Positions 20,179-28,285 of a stretch of 30,080 nucleotides of DNA are shown here, piece by piece. This DNA is from Pseudozyma flocculosa PF-1. Taxonomy: Eukaryota; Basidiomycota; Ustilaginomycetes; Ustilaginales; Ustilaginaceae. The DNA is taken from the NCBI RefSeq assembly GCF_000417875.1, contig NW_006920873.1:863075-893154 (forward strand), read 5' to 3'. A program made the position numbers and the translations under genes. The notes below the pieces were generated by a model that saw only the letters and a list, made by a program, of their open reading frames with translations, had not been told where the DNA came from and did not search any database. Positions within the stretch are counted from its first letter, which is position 1, and every line of letters starts with the position of its first letter.

Positions 20179-20379
20179 ATGGATGAAAGGCCAGGCCAGC
20201 TGACGCCCGAGGAGCTCCCTCGCTATTGCTTTTCCTCCTCAACCCCCTCGTCGAAACAGCCGCCTGCTATCCGCCGGCCACCGCCTTTGCCCATTTCGGC
20301 GGCGATCGGCAGCCGAGAGCCGTTCCAGGACACTCTGCGTCCGGCAACGCTCTGCCGCGGGTGCCGCTGCCTAGTATGA
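20179..20379 (+). promoter_or_regulatory. Upstream ORF overlapping the HMG start codon (ATGA)
   Basis: An ATG at 20179 opens a 66-codon frame (MDERPGQLTPEELPRY...). It ends with TGA at 20377-20379, overlapping the HMG start ATG at 20376-20378 as ATGA, in the +1 relation. If this ATG is in the mRNA, it could limit HMG translation or allow termination-reinitiation. The peptide resembles nothing I know. It might instead be coding sequence of a longer HMG N-terminus joined through an intron, but I found no convincing donor between 20186 and 20370. Confidence 0.4.
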
Positions 20380-22478
20380 GCGGTCCCGGCCATGGCCACT
20401 ACTCCAACTACGACCAGATCCCGGGGGACCGGCCCCTGCTCCCCTCGACCCGGGATGAGCTCGGCTCGATGCCGCCGCTCGATGCTCACGGCGGCTACCT
20501 GGGCCGTCCGGGCTACCTGCACCGCTACCACGCCGCCGAGCCGGCCCTGCACGCGTCTGGCTACATGGCCAGCCACTCGGCCCAGCTGCTCGATTCCAGG
20601 GTCGGCCAGCTTCAGGAGCAGCAGCACGCGCAGCAGCACCAGCATCAGCAGCACCAGCACCCGCACCAGCACCCGCAACAGCACCAGCAACAGCACCAGC
20701 AACAGCACCAGCACCAGCAGCACCAGCACCCGCACCAGCAAGCCCAGCACCATCAGCAACAGCAGCAGCAGCCATTGCCTCCGCCACCGCCGCCGCCGCC
20801 GCAACAACAACAGCAGCAGCAGCAGCCCGAGCAGCGCACGCCACGCCCACCCAACGCATGGATCCTCTACCGCTCGCAAAAGTTCCGCGAGCTGCAGCAG
20901 ACAAAAGACCCGCAGGCGCGCTCGGCGAGCACGGGCAAGTCCAAATCGCAGGCCGAGATCTCGCGCATCATCTCGACCATGTGGCAGAGCGAGACGCCCG
21001 AGGTGAGGCGCGAGTTTGAGGCGCTGGCCGACGAAAAGAAGCTCGAGCACCAGCGCCTCTACCCGACCTACCGCTACCGCCCGCGCAAGCGCGTCAAGGA
21101 CAACGGCAACCACAACAGCCGCTCGACGCTGCAGAGCCAGTCGGCATCCAGCGCCGCAGCGTCAGGCTCGCAGCAGGCGGCGGGCGCATCCCAAGGGTCG
21201 CACCGCATCGACAGCCTCGGGCGCCAGGCGGCGCGGCCGTATCAGTTTGCGCCCTACGACGTTCCCTCGAGGGACCCTCTGGCCAGGCAGGGCCAGCAGA
21301 GCTTCCGGAGGCTAGACTCTTCGCTCCTCGCGCCGCCGCTCACGGCCTCGGAAATTGGTGGCTGGGACAAGCGCAAGGCGACCGACGACATGCTTCGGAG
21401 GTCGGGCCACACCTTTGGCCAAGGTGGCGGGGAGCTGAGCTCGGAGCTCGGCGTCGGGCTCGTCGGCGGCTCCGGCACGTTTTCCTCGCCCGCCGTGCCA
21501 TCGCAGCACCACCCGGCGCGGCTCTCGAACCCGGCGGGCCACCTGAGCAGCTCGCCGATGCCGTCCAACTACCTCCGCACCTCGAACGTCGACGGCGGTG
21601 GTGGCGGGGCGCACGGGTCCTTTGCCTATCCGCCACAGCACGCAGCGACGAGCGGCTCGCAGCATGGCCTGGTCGGATGGCAGGGCGAGGCGGCGTCGAT
21701 GTCGCTGGGAGGCGACATGCAGCGCGACTTCCAGACGCCGTCTTCCCACTACTCGTCGTTTTCAGACGGCGACAGCGCCAAGGGCCGCAACAACGGCGGC
21801 GGCAGTGGCATGTTTTCGCGGGTCGACAGCGCCCGCACCTCGCCCTCGATGCACCTCGCGGGAATGCCGCAGGGCCACAGCGGCGGCAATGGCGGTGGCG
21901 GTGTTGGTGTCGGCGGCGCGGGAGAAGCCATCGCCGGACGATCTGGGCCTATCTTCAGCCCGGGCGACGGTCAGCACCAGCAGCTGCAGCCGACGAGCCA
22001 CGACTACCACTCGGGCCACTCGCACCATGCCCACCAGCGCAACGCGTCGCGCGGCGCCGGGACGATGCAGGCTTCGGCGCTGCACGATGGCGGCCAGTTC
22101 CGCTACGGCGCGTCGTCGTCTTCGTCGACGTCGTCTGCCTCGAGCTTCATTTTCCACCAGCTGCCCTCGGACATCGGTGGTGGTGGTGGTGGTGGTGGTG
22201 GCGGCGGAGGCGGCGGCGGCGCTAGCGGCGGCGGCAGTGGAGGCTACGCTGCGGGATCGGCATCGGGGCTGGGGCAGGCGTACGAGGCCAACGGTCTGAT
22301 GGGACGGAGCGACGACGACGTCAAGTCTTACCAGCAGGACGGCATCGACACCGCCGCGCAGCAGCAGCAGCAGCAGCAGCAGCAAAGCAGTCGTCGGGCG
22401 TTCTTCTTCAACGGCAGCAGCGGCGGTGGTGGTGCCAGCGGCAACCCCGGCAACAGCGGCAGCAGCCACGTGTCCTGA
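20376..22478 (+). CDS. MATA-type HMG-box transcription factor (Ste11/Prf1/Rop1-like)
   Basis: A single exon encodes 700 aa from the first in-frame ATG. Residues ~75-150 are Gln/His/Pro-rich. The HMG box spans about 156-235: RPPNAWILYRSQKFRELQQ (N160), a longer than usual loop, KSQAEISRIISTMWQSETPE, then KLEHQRLYPTYRYRPRKR. The PNA(W/F)ILYR opening and YRYRPRK end are hallmarks of the mating-type/MATA HMG subfamily, which binds ACAAAG-type sites in DNA. The rest is disordered, with poly-Gly (plus 22177-22220) and poly-Gln (plus 22361-22385) tracts. Relatives control mating, pheromone response or other developmental programmes, but I cannot tell which orthologue this is (Prf1, Rop1 or another). 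A remote start upstream is possible because the frame stays open to a TGA at 20184-20186. The very large upstream region and the overlapping uORF suggest tight regulation. Confidence 0.9.
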   Translation: MSGPGHGHYSNYDQIPGDRPLLPSTRDELGSMPPLDAHGGYLGRPGYLHRYHAAEPALHASGYMASHSAQLLDSRVGQLQEQQHAQQHQHQQHQHPHQHPQQHQQQHQQQHQHQQHQHPHQQAQHHQQQQQQPLPPPPPPPPQQQQQQQQPEQRTPRPPNAWILYRSQKFRELQQTKDPQARSASTGKSKSQAEISRIISTMWQSETPEVRREFEALADEKKLEHQRLYPTYRYRPRKRVKDNGNHNSRSTLQSQSASSAAASGSQQAAGASQGSHRIDSLGRQAARPYQFAPYDVPSRDPLARQGQQSFRRLDSSLLAPPLTASEIGGWDKRKATDDMLRRSGHTFGQGGGELSSELGVGLVGGSGTFSSPAVPSQHHPARLSNPAGHLSSSPMPSNYLRTSNVDGGGGGAHGSFAYPPQHAATSGSQHGLVGWQGEAASMSLGGDMQRDFQTPSSHYSSFSDGDSAKGRNNGGGSGMFSRVDSARTSPSMHLAGMPQGHSGGNGGGGVGVGGAGEAIAGRSGPIFSPGDGQHQQLQPTSHDYHSGHSHHAHQRNASRGAGTMQASALHDGGQFRYGASSSSSTSSASSFIFHQLPSDIGGGGGGGGGGGGGGGASGGGSGGYAAGSASGLGQAYEANGLMGRSDDDVKSYQQDGIDTAAQQQQQQQQQSSRRAFFFNGSSGGGGASGNPGNSGSSHVS
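20613..20826 (+). repeat. Coding CAG/CAC tract (poly-Gln/His)
   Basis: Imperfect CAG, CAC and CAA codon repeats, interrupted by a Pro run, lie just before the HMG box. Length change here would alter the activator-like Gln/His segment without shifting frame. Confidence 0.85.
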
Positions 22479-23199
22479 GGGGCCGAGGCCGCCCGTTGCG
22501 TTGCGCCAACCTCGAGCCGGCGCACCGATCGGCTGGATCCCGGTCGGTGGACCGCTGGGCATGATCGCAGGCCTGGCCCGGTGTGGCCTTGATCCCGTGC
22601 CCGGATGCCCCATTTTCCTCGTCGCCCGCCCGCTCGCTCTAATCGGCGTGGCTTCGCAGCGAGCGGCGCACCTATCGCGCTTATGCCCTCGCTCCCGTCG
22701 TCATCCCGATCTAACTTATACGAGAGAGGCCCGCCCTCGCCGTCGTGGTTCTGTAGCTGTCCCTCCCGTCACATTGCAAAGAATTCCAAGGTGCTCCCTG
22801 TGTTTGCATGTCCAGCCCGTGCCTGGCGGTGGCTGCAGCGATGATTGGTGGTGGCAGGAGGTGGTGGTTGGCAGAGGATGAAGACGAGGTCGAGGTGGCG
22901 GCGATGGTGGGTGCAGCGAGAAGAGGGTGGTCACGGCCGAGAGCGGGTCGAGTTAGCCTGGCGGGGCCGGGCTGGCGAGGTGAGGGCAGCAGGGCAGGCA
23001 GGTCAGCACGGGCCGCCTGCGGGCCTGGCCTGGCTGCTCCACTTCTCTCGACAGAGGCGGCGGCGGCATCAGCAAGCCTGCGAGCCTTTCTCTTTCCGCC
23101 ACCACCACCACCGCCGCCATCGTCAACAGCGCCACCCAGCTTTCCCCTGCTCTCTCCTTCCACCTCTGACCCCACACACGCACGCACGCAAAGGCCAAG
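22479..23199 (+). other. Intergenic region, RUB1 promoter
   Basis: This is 721 bp between the HMG-gene stop and the RUB1 ATG. No gene is seen. A pyrimidine-rich stretch at about 23070-23170 and a CACACGCACGCACG run lie just before the RUB1 start and probably mark its core promoter. Confidence 0.55.
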
Positions 23200-23812
23200 A
23201 TGTTGATCAAAGTCAAGACGCTAACCGGTAAAGGTAGGTGCCCGCTCCCCCTCTCTTCTATTCGCCTTGGTCAGAGTCTAAACTCGACACGCCCTCCCTG
23301 CACTCGCACTGGACGATGCTCGGAACAGAGATCGAGCTCGACATCGAGCCGACGGACAAGATCCAGCGCATCAAGGAGCGCGTCGAGGAAAAGGAGGGCA
23401 TCCCGCCCGCGCAGCAGAGGCTCATCTTTGGCGGCAAACAAATGTGAGTCGTCGTCCAGCCCGCCACCCTTCCTTGCGCACCGTCTACGCGGGCGGCGCA
23501 GTCAAGGAGCGAAAGGTGTGCTGGTAGCCGTACTGACGATGCTGTCCTCGCCTCTGGTGCCGTGGACCGCGATCGACAGGCACGACGAAAAGACGGCAAA
23601 GGACTTTGGCGTCGAAGGCGGCTCGGTCCTGCATGTACGTCCCTTGCTTCTCCCCTCTCCTCCTTCGTGCTCGTCTTGCTCGATCGCATCATCGCTGCTG
23701 AAGCCGGCTGACACCACACCCGACCTTCCTCGGCAACCCACCCCATTCCCATCTCGACAAACGCCCACGCTCGCCACAGCTGGTCCTCGCGCTCCGTGGC
23801 GGACACCTCTGA
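23200..23812 (+). CDS. RUB1: Ubiquitin-like modifier RUB1/NEDD8
   Basis: Four exons: 23200-23233, 23329-23443, 23580-23634 and 23780-23812, giving 78 aa. Donors are GTAGGT, GTGAGT and GTACGT, and each acceptor is CAG. The joined protein begins [19 protein letters not shown] and continues with [20 protein letters not shown], closely matching NEDD8/Rub1 over its whole length. [11 protein letters not shown] and an Ala-Leu-Arg-Gly-Gly C-terminus distinguish it from ubiquitin, which has an MQIFVKTLTGK start and LRLRGG end. Two residues (His-Leu) follow the Gly-Gly and must be removed by a UCH-type hydrolase before activation by the Ula1-Uba3 E1 and Ubc12. Its main known role is to modify cullins and activate SCF-type ubiquitin ligases. 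The first exon is only 34 nt. Start and frame are certain from homology. Confidence 0.96.
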
Positions 23813-24303
23813 AGGACCGAACAGAACTCGCATCCTAATCTTCATTACACCATCCCCATGCCGTGCCATGCCGTTCCGTGTCGTCCTGCTCTTCTCTGCT
23901 CTGCTCTGCCCTGCCCCGCTCGGCACTCATCTGGTACCGTCCCGACCTGGGGCCGCCTTCACCCGCGCATCACGACGACACTCCAACCGCCGCCCCCGGT
24001 GGCCTTTGCGCCACCGCTCGACTTGGATCTCCGCGCCTCTTCTCTCGATCGTCTCGAGAATGTTCTGGACGGCGGGCCAGGCTCTTTGGCCTTCGCTTGG
24101 CGTCTCCCAATTCGCTCGCCTTCGACCTCGCCTTCACCTCTGCACATCGCCGCGCCGACTCGGCACACGCATGCACGCACACATCCGTGGTGGTTGATCG
24201 ACTCTTTCTCTTTCTCATCCCTCTACGCCCCTATCTGATCTAGCTACAACGACACGACAAGGGGCAAGGCAAGGCCGGGGGCTAGGGGGCCTGGAGGACT
24301 CCC
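23813..24303. other. Convergent intergenic region
   Basis: This is 491 bp between the 3' ends of RUB1 and HTS1. It is pyrimidine-rich on the plus strand with degenerate TGCCGTGCCA-like and CTCTG repeats near 23860-23930. I see no gene. Confidence 0.55.
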
Positions 24304-26442
24304 CTAGACGATGCGGGTCCGGTCCTTGAGCGCGACGGCGTTGCGGCCGGCGCCGACGCGCTTGAGGTAGTCGACGAGGTCATCGAGCGCCACGACGTCG
24401 CCCTGGCTCTGCCCCTCGGCCGAGTCCTTGCCCTTTTGCTGCTTGACCCGCACCGTTCTCCCCGACTCGGCGTTCCACTCGGCCGGCGCCAGCATCACGG
24501 CGTACGGGATCCCCTCCTTTTCCACGGCCGAAAACTGCGCCGGCAGCTTGGGCTTGTTCTTGTACATGAACTCGGCCTGCGGGCGAAACGGAAGGAGGAG
24601 GAGGGGAAACGGAGGTGAGTCATGGCCGTCGCTCGCTCGCGGCCGGCCGGCGCCACTCGGGCAACTCACCTTGATGCCGGCGTTCCAGAGGAGCTTGGCG
24701 ACGCTCATGCGCTCCTTGAGCAGGCCGTCGCCGACGCTCATGACGTACACCTCGACGTCCTTTGAGCGGACGCCGGTGCGCTCGCCCTTTGCCTCGCGCT
24801 CGCGCAGCCGCTGCATCATGATGGCAAATACGCGCTCGACGCCAATCGACACGCCCACGCACGGCACCGCGTCGGGCTTCTTGCTGCCGCTAAACATGCC
24901 CACCAGGTTGTCGTACCGGCCGCCGGCGGCAATCGAGCCCACGCCCACCGTCGACTCGTCGACCTCGTCGTCGCCACCGCTCTTGGCCGCCGCCGCCGCC
25001 GCCTTCTTGGGCTTGTCGGCCTCGCCTCCCGCCGCCACCGCTGCCGACGGGGCACCACCGTCCTTGCCGGCAAAGCCCGGCGGCGCCGAGGCGGCGGTGA
25101 CGGCCTCGTAGATGATGCCCGTGTAGTAGTCGAGGCCGCGGGCGAGGCTGAGGTCGAAGCTCATGCGGTCGGTGATGCCGTAGACGTCGAGGAAGTCAAA
25201 GAGGAGCGCCATGTCCTTGAGGCCCTGGGAGGCGGTCGGGTGGGCCGAGAGGACGGCGTCGTGCTCGAGGCGCTCGAGGAGGTCGCGGCCGCCGCGGTGC
25301 TTGACGTACTCTCCGATCTTGTCGGCGACGGCCTCGTCGAGGCCCTTGTCGACGACCATCTCGCGCCTCACCTCGGACCAGGGCGACTTGTCGAGCTTGT
25401 CGACGGCGCTCGAGATGGTGCGGATCTTGTCGGCGGGGACGCCGCAGACGTCAAAGATGCCGTCGAGGATCTTGCGGTGGTTGAGCTTGATGGTGAAGCC
25501 GTCGATGCCGAGGGCGTCGAGGGCCTCGACGAGGATGCAGAGGATCTCCGAGTCGGGGAGCATGGGGTCGTAGACGCCGGCGATGTCAAAGTCGCACTGG
25601 TAGAATTCGCGGAAGCGGCCCTTTGACATGGCGGGCTGGTCGCGGCGGTAGACCTTGGCGATGTGGTAGCGCTTGATGTTTCCGTACTCGGTCTGGTTCA
25701 TGGCGACGAAGCGGGCAAAGGGGACGGTGAGGTCGTAGCGGAGGCTGCAGAGCTCGCCGCCCTGGTCCTGGAGGTCGTAGATGAGCTTGCTGTCCTCGCC
25801 GTACTTGCCCGAGAGGATCTCCTTGAGCTCGAAGACGGGCGTGTCGATGGTGACTGCGCCGTGGCTGCTAAAGACCTCCTCGATGGTGCTGAAGATCTTT
25901 TTGCGGAGCGACATGGCGAGGGGCTCCCAGTCGCGGGTGCCCTTTGGCGTCTTGAGCGTGTAGGCGACGGGTGCGGCGCCCTTGGACGACGACGACGAGG
26001 CTGCGGCGGATGCCGACTTGTTTGCGGATCCGCCCGCCTTTTTGCTCGACGACGAGACGGACCTGGGGTCCACGATGCCGAGGCCCTCGAGCTGCTTTTT
26101 GAGGGCGAGGAGGACGTCGACCTCAGCCTTGATGGCGGCCGACTCTGCCTTTTGCGACTTGAGCTGGCTGACCTTGGCGGCCTGCTCGTCTCGCGCCTTT
26201 TGGAGCGAGGCGATCTGCGCGGCCAGCTCGGGGGATGCTTGGGAGGACATGGCGGCGGCGGCGGCGATGGTGGTGCTGCTGCTGTTGTTGTGGGAGCGGC
26301 CACGGAGCAGGGGCGAGGTCGGGGTGGATAGGCTGCGGGCGACGGCAGGGGCGGCGGCGGCGGTGGTGGTGGTTGTGGAGGCGACGAGGCGGAGACGAGG
26401 TGCGATGCAAAGGAGCCGTGAGGGTGTGGCAGCTGCGATCAT
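24304..26442 (-). CDS. HTS1: Histidyl-tRNA synthetase, mitochondrial/cytosolic by alternative starts
   Basis: Exons are 26442-24670 and 24576-24304. The intron 24669-24577 (93 nt) has donor AAG|GTGAGT and acceptor CGCAG; it is a multiple of three without stops, so retention would not break the frame. The ATG at 26442 gives 681 aa and begins [20 protein letters not shown], an Arg-rich, Asp/Glu-free mitochondrial presequence. A second ATG at 26250 (M65) gives a 617-aa cytosolic form beginning MSSQASPEL. Domain order in precursor numbering: a WHEP-like charged helical hairpin (~66-120), class II core with motif 2 [18 protein letters not shown] (D268), HisA motif ARGLDYYTG (R435), an Ala/Lys/Gly-rich insert, motif 3 region [18 protein letters not shown] and [13 protein letters not shown], and a C-terminal anticodon-binding domain. 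It charges tRNA-His. One nuclear gene serving both compartments through two starts is known for yeast HTS1. Confidence 0.96.
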   Translation of the reverse strand: MIAAATPSRLLCIAPRLRLVASTTTTTAAAAPAVARSLSTPTSPLLRGRSHNNSSSTTIAAAAAMSSQASPELAAQIASLQKARDEQAAKVSQLKSQKAESAAIKAEVDVLLALKKQLEGLGIVDPRSVSSSSKKAGGSANKSASAAASSSSSKGAAPVAYTLKTPKGTRDWEPLAMSLRKKIFSTIEEVFSSHGAVTIDTPVFELKEILSGKYGEDSKLIYDLQDQGGELCSLRYDLTVPFARFVAMNQTEYGNIKRYHIAKVYRRDQPAMSKGRFREFYQCDFDIAGVYDPMLPDSEILCILVEALDALGIDGFTIKLNHRKILDGIFDVCGVPADKIRTISSAVDKLDKSPWSEVRREMVVDKGLDEAVADKIGEYVKHRGGRDLLERLEHDAVLSAHPTASQGLKDMALLFDFLDVYGITDRMSFDLSLARGLDYYTGIIYEAVTAASAPPGFAGKDGGAPSAAVAAGGEADKPKKAAAAAAKSGGDDEVDESTVGVGSIAAGGRYDNLVGMFSGSKKPDAVPCVGVSIGVERVFAIMMQRLREREAKGERTGVRSKDVEVYVMSVGDGLLKERMSVAKLLWNAGIKVSCPSGAGRPRASDGHDSPPFPLLLLPFRPQAEFMYKNKPKLPAQFSAVEKEGIPYAVMLAPAEWNAESGRTVRVKQQKGKDSAEGQSQGDVVALDDLVDYLKRVGAGRNAVALKDRTRIV

Positions 26443-26909
26443 GTACCTCGCAGTCGTCGAGTAGAGTGAGGTGAAGGTGCGGGGTGGTGGTGGTGGTGGT
26501 GGTGGTGTTGGTAGTTGCGGTGGGTTGGAGGCTGCCTGCTTGCCTGCTGGCCCCCCCACGACGACCTGGCGGATGCTTCTCGAGGGAGGCCTTGGCTGCT
26601 GCCAGCCCGCCCAGCCCGCGATTTTTTTTGACTCGACGCGCGGCACCGAGCCATCTGGAGCGAGCGAGTCGCTGCTGCTGGCCAGAGGCTCGACAGCGCT
26701 GGCCCGTGGGCTGCCTGTCAAGACCTCCACGCCTTGTTGGCAGGGCGAGCTCGAGCCAGCCAGACCAACAGCCAGCCAGCCTCAGGATCAGCCCGCACAC
26801 CCCACCCCCCACCTCCCCCTCAGCCACCTACCAGCACCATCGCCCCTGCTGCACCGCCACTCACCCTCTGCACCCACCACACACACTCTCGCGCGGTCAC
26901 CTCGCAACC
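26443..26909. promoter_or_regulatory. Bidirectional promoter between HTS1 and USE1
   Basis: This is 467 bp between the divergent HTS1 and USE1 start codons. It has a (GGT)8 run at 26483-26507, which reads (ACC)n in the HTS1 leader, a T-run at about 26621-26629 (A-tract on the HTS1 strand), and a CA-rich stretch just before the USE1 ATG. The open frames of both genes extend into this region but without upstream ATGs in frame. Confidence 0.55.
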
Positions 26910-28070
26910 ATGTCCTCCTTAGCCGCACCACCACCACCGCTCGCAGGACCGAGCTCATCATCGCACTCGACCTCGACCCCGTCCTCGTCTTCAGCACGTC
27001 CAGGGGCAAACGCAAGGCAGATCTCCGCCCTCGTCCGCCACATCCCCGCACTCACACTCCGCACAGACGACCTCTGCATCCATGCCTCGGCGAATCAGGG
27101 TCGGGAACAGACACAAGCCGCCGCCGCCGCCGCCACTCTCCTCGCCGACCTCGACGCCGCTTCGGCCCGCCTCGTGGCCTCTGGCATGGTCGTAGAGCAC
27201 AGGTCCAGGCTGCAACGCCAGATCGACGCCGACATTGTGCGCACTAAAGCTGTCCTCGAGTCGGCCAGTAAGCAGCAGTCCCGCGGCGCAACATCATCAG
27301 CCACAGTGGCAGACAGCAGCCTCAAGAGGCCCAGATTCACCGACACCACGTTCGGCAGCAGCTCGTCAAGGCCCACCCAGCCTCCCCTCGATCAGTCCCG
27401 CGCAACACTCACCCCAGCCCCGTTCACCGCCGATGACGACGAAAAGGACGACGACGACGACGACGACGACGACCTGGAAGACGACTCGGAAGCAGAGTCG
27501 GAGCTAACCGACCTCGACGCCTACGACCTCGAGCCTCGCAAGCCCCTGGGTGGTCTCAAGCCCACCGCGCCCTCCCCTGCCGCACCCAAAAAGTGGTCCG
27601 AGGCGGCCGACCAAGACCAGGACGTAGAAGCAGAGCTCGACGAGTACGACCGCGCCGCCGCATCTCGCCGTCCCCGAGGGCCACAGGGCACCCCCACCAC
27701 CTCGTCATCATCGCCCACCGGTCCGAACGCGCCCGCTACCGCATCGCCGCCGCCGCCGGCCAACCAGTCCGACACGATCCTCCAGTCGGACCGGGCAACG
27801 CACGAGGCGCTCTCGTCGGAGCTGCTCCGCATGGCCTCGGTGCTCAAGACCAACTCGCTCGCCTTTGCCGACGCCCTCGAGCGCGACCGCATGCTCGTCG
27901 AAAAGGCCGGCGACGGCCTCTCGTCCAACCTCGACCTCATGACGCGCACCCGCGGCCGCCTCGGCATCTACAGCAAAAAGGCAAGGAGCATGGGCTGGCT
28001 CACCCTCGGCTCCATCGCCGTCGTCGTCGTCAGCTGGGTCTTTATGTTTTTCGTCATCCGCCTCACCTAG
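26910..28070 (+). CDS. USE1: USE1-like SNARE (Golgi-to-ER retrograde fusion)
   Basis: A single exon encodes 386 aa. The Ser/Pro-rich N-terminus is followed by a predicted helical region (~35-135), a poly-Asp run and acidic linker (~175-250), a SNARE helix (~286-355; SDRATHEALSSELLRMASVL and onward) and one C-terminal membrane anchor (362-384) with only a two- to four-residue lumenal end. The SNARE segment LKTNSLAFADALERD aligns with the LKENTLAAQSVIKKD region of animal USE1, placing Asp326 at the ionic zero layer, where Use1 proteins have Asp instead of Gln. Use1 works with Ufe1, Sec20 and Sec22 and the Dsl1 tether at the ER. The ATG in CAACCATG is the first in the transcript-like region, and the helical N-domain follows it directly. 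Animal USE1 is shorter; the extra length is the acidic linker. Confidence 0.88.
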   Translation: MSSLAAPPPPLAGPSSSSHSTSTPSSSSARPGANARQISALVRHIPALTLRTDDLCIHASANQGREQTQAAAAAATLLADLDAASARLVASGMVVEHRSRLQRQIDADIVRTKAVLESASKQQSRGATSSATVADSSLKRPRFTDTTFGSSSSRPTQPPLDQSRATLTPAPFTADDDEKDDDDDDDDDLEDDSEAESELTDLDAYDLEPRKPLGGLKPTAPSPAAPKKWSEAADQDQDVEAELDEYDRAAASRRPRGPQGTPTTSSSSPTGPNAPATASPPPPANQSDTILQSDRATHEALSSELLRMASVLKTNSLAFADALERDRMLVEKAGDGLSSNLDLMTRTRGRLGIYSKKARSMGWLTLGSIAVVVVSWVFMFFVIRLT

Positions 28071-28285
28071 CGCCTGGCCCCGATACTCGCTGCTGCTGCT
28101 ACGGTCCTGTCCTGCCACTCTGCTGCTGTCACCTCTGCTTGAGTTCTCTTTGTCGTCATGGAAGCGACGACGACGAGGACGACGATGAAGACTACTCGAC
28201 AAGCGGATCCCAGCTGCATGCGGCCCCTTCTTCGCCTTCCCCTCCCCCCTCCGCCTCTCCTAGCCCCGTTGTTTGCCCCTCGCGC
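28071..28285. other. Short convergent intergenic region
   Basis: This is 215 bp between the 3' ends of USE1 and the PWWP gene. It holds a short GACGAC-rich stretch (28165-28190) and no gene. The spacing is tight enough that the two 3' UTRs may overlap. Confidence 0.6.

Larger units (their letters stand above)
17880..20375 (+). promoter_or_regulatory. Pyrimidine-rich upstream/leader region of the HMG-box gene
   Basis: From about 17.9 kb to the HMG start the plus strand is strongly enriched in C and T (for example 18290-18360, 18540-18660 and 18840-18950), unlike the mixed sequence to its left. Fungal core promoters and 5' leaders often show this skew, so a long transcribed leader is plausible. 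It contains several microsatellites, a good candidate mini-intron (20092-20134) and an overlapping upstream ORF. Two long open frames on the plus strand (18533-19525, 18628-20379) look like readings of C-rich DNA rather than proteins. Transcript boundaries cannot be seen. Confidence 0.45.

Noticed and set aside
20226..20375. HMG protein extended upstream to the start of the open frame
   Set aside because: There is no ATG in this stretch. The first in-frame ATG is 20376, and the frame closes at the TGA at 20184-20186.
18628..20379. 583-codon open frame upstream of the HMG gene
   Set aside because: The product is Cys/Arg/Ser/Pro-rich with no ordered segment, and competing open frames overlap it. 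C-rich DNA has few stops. Only its final part, starting at 20179, is kept as a possible uORF.
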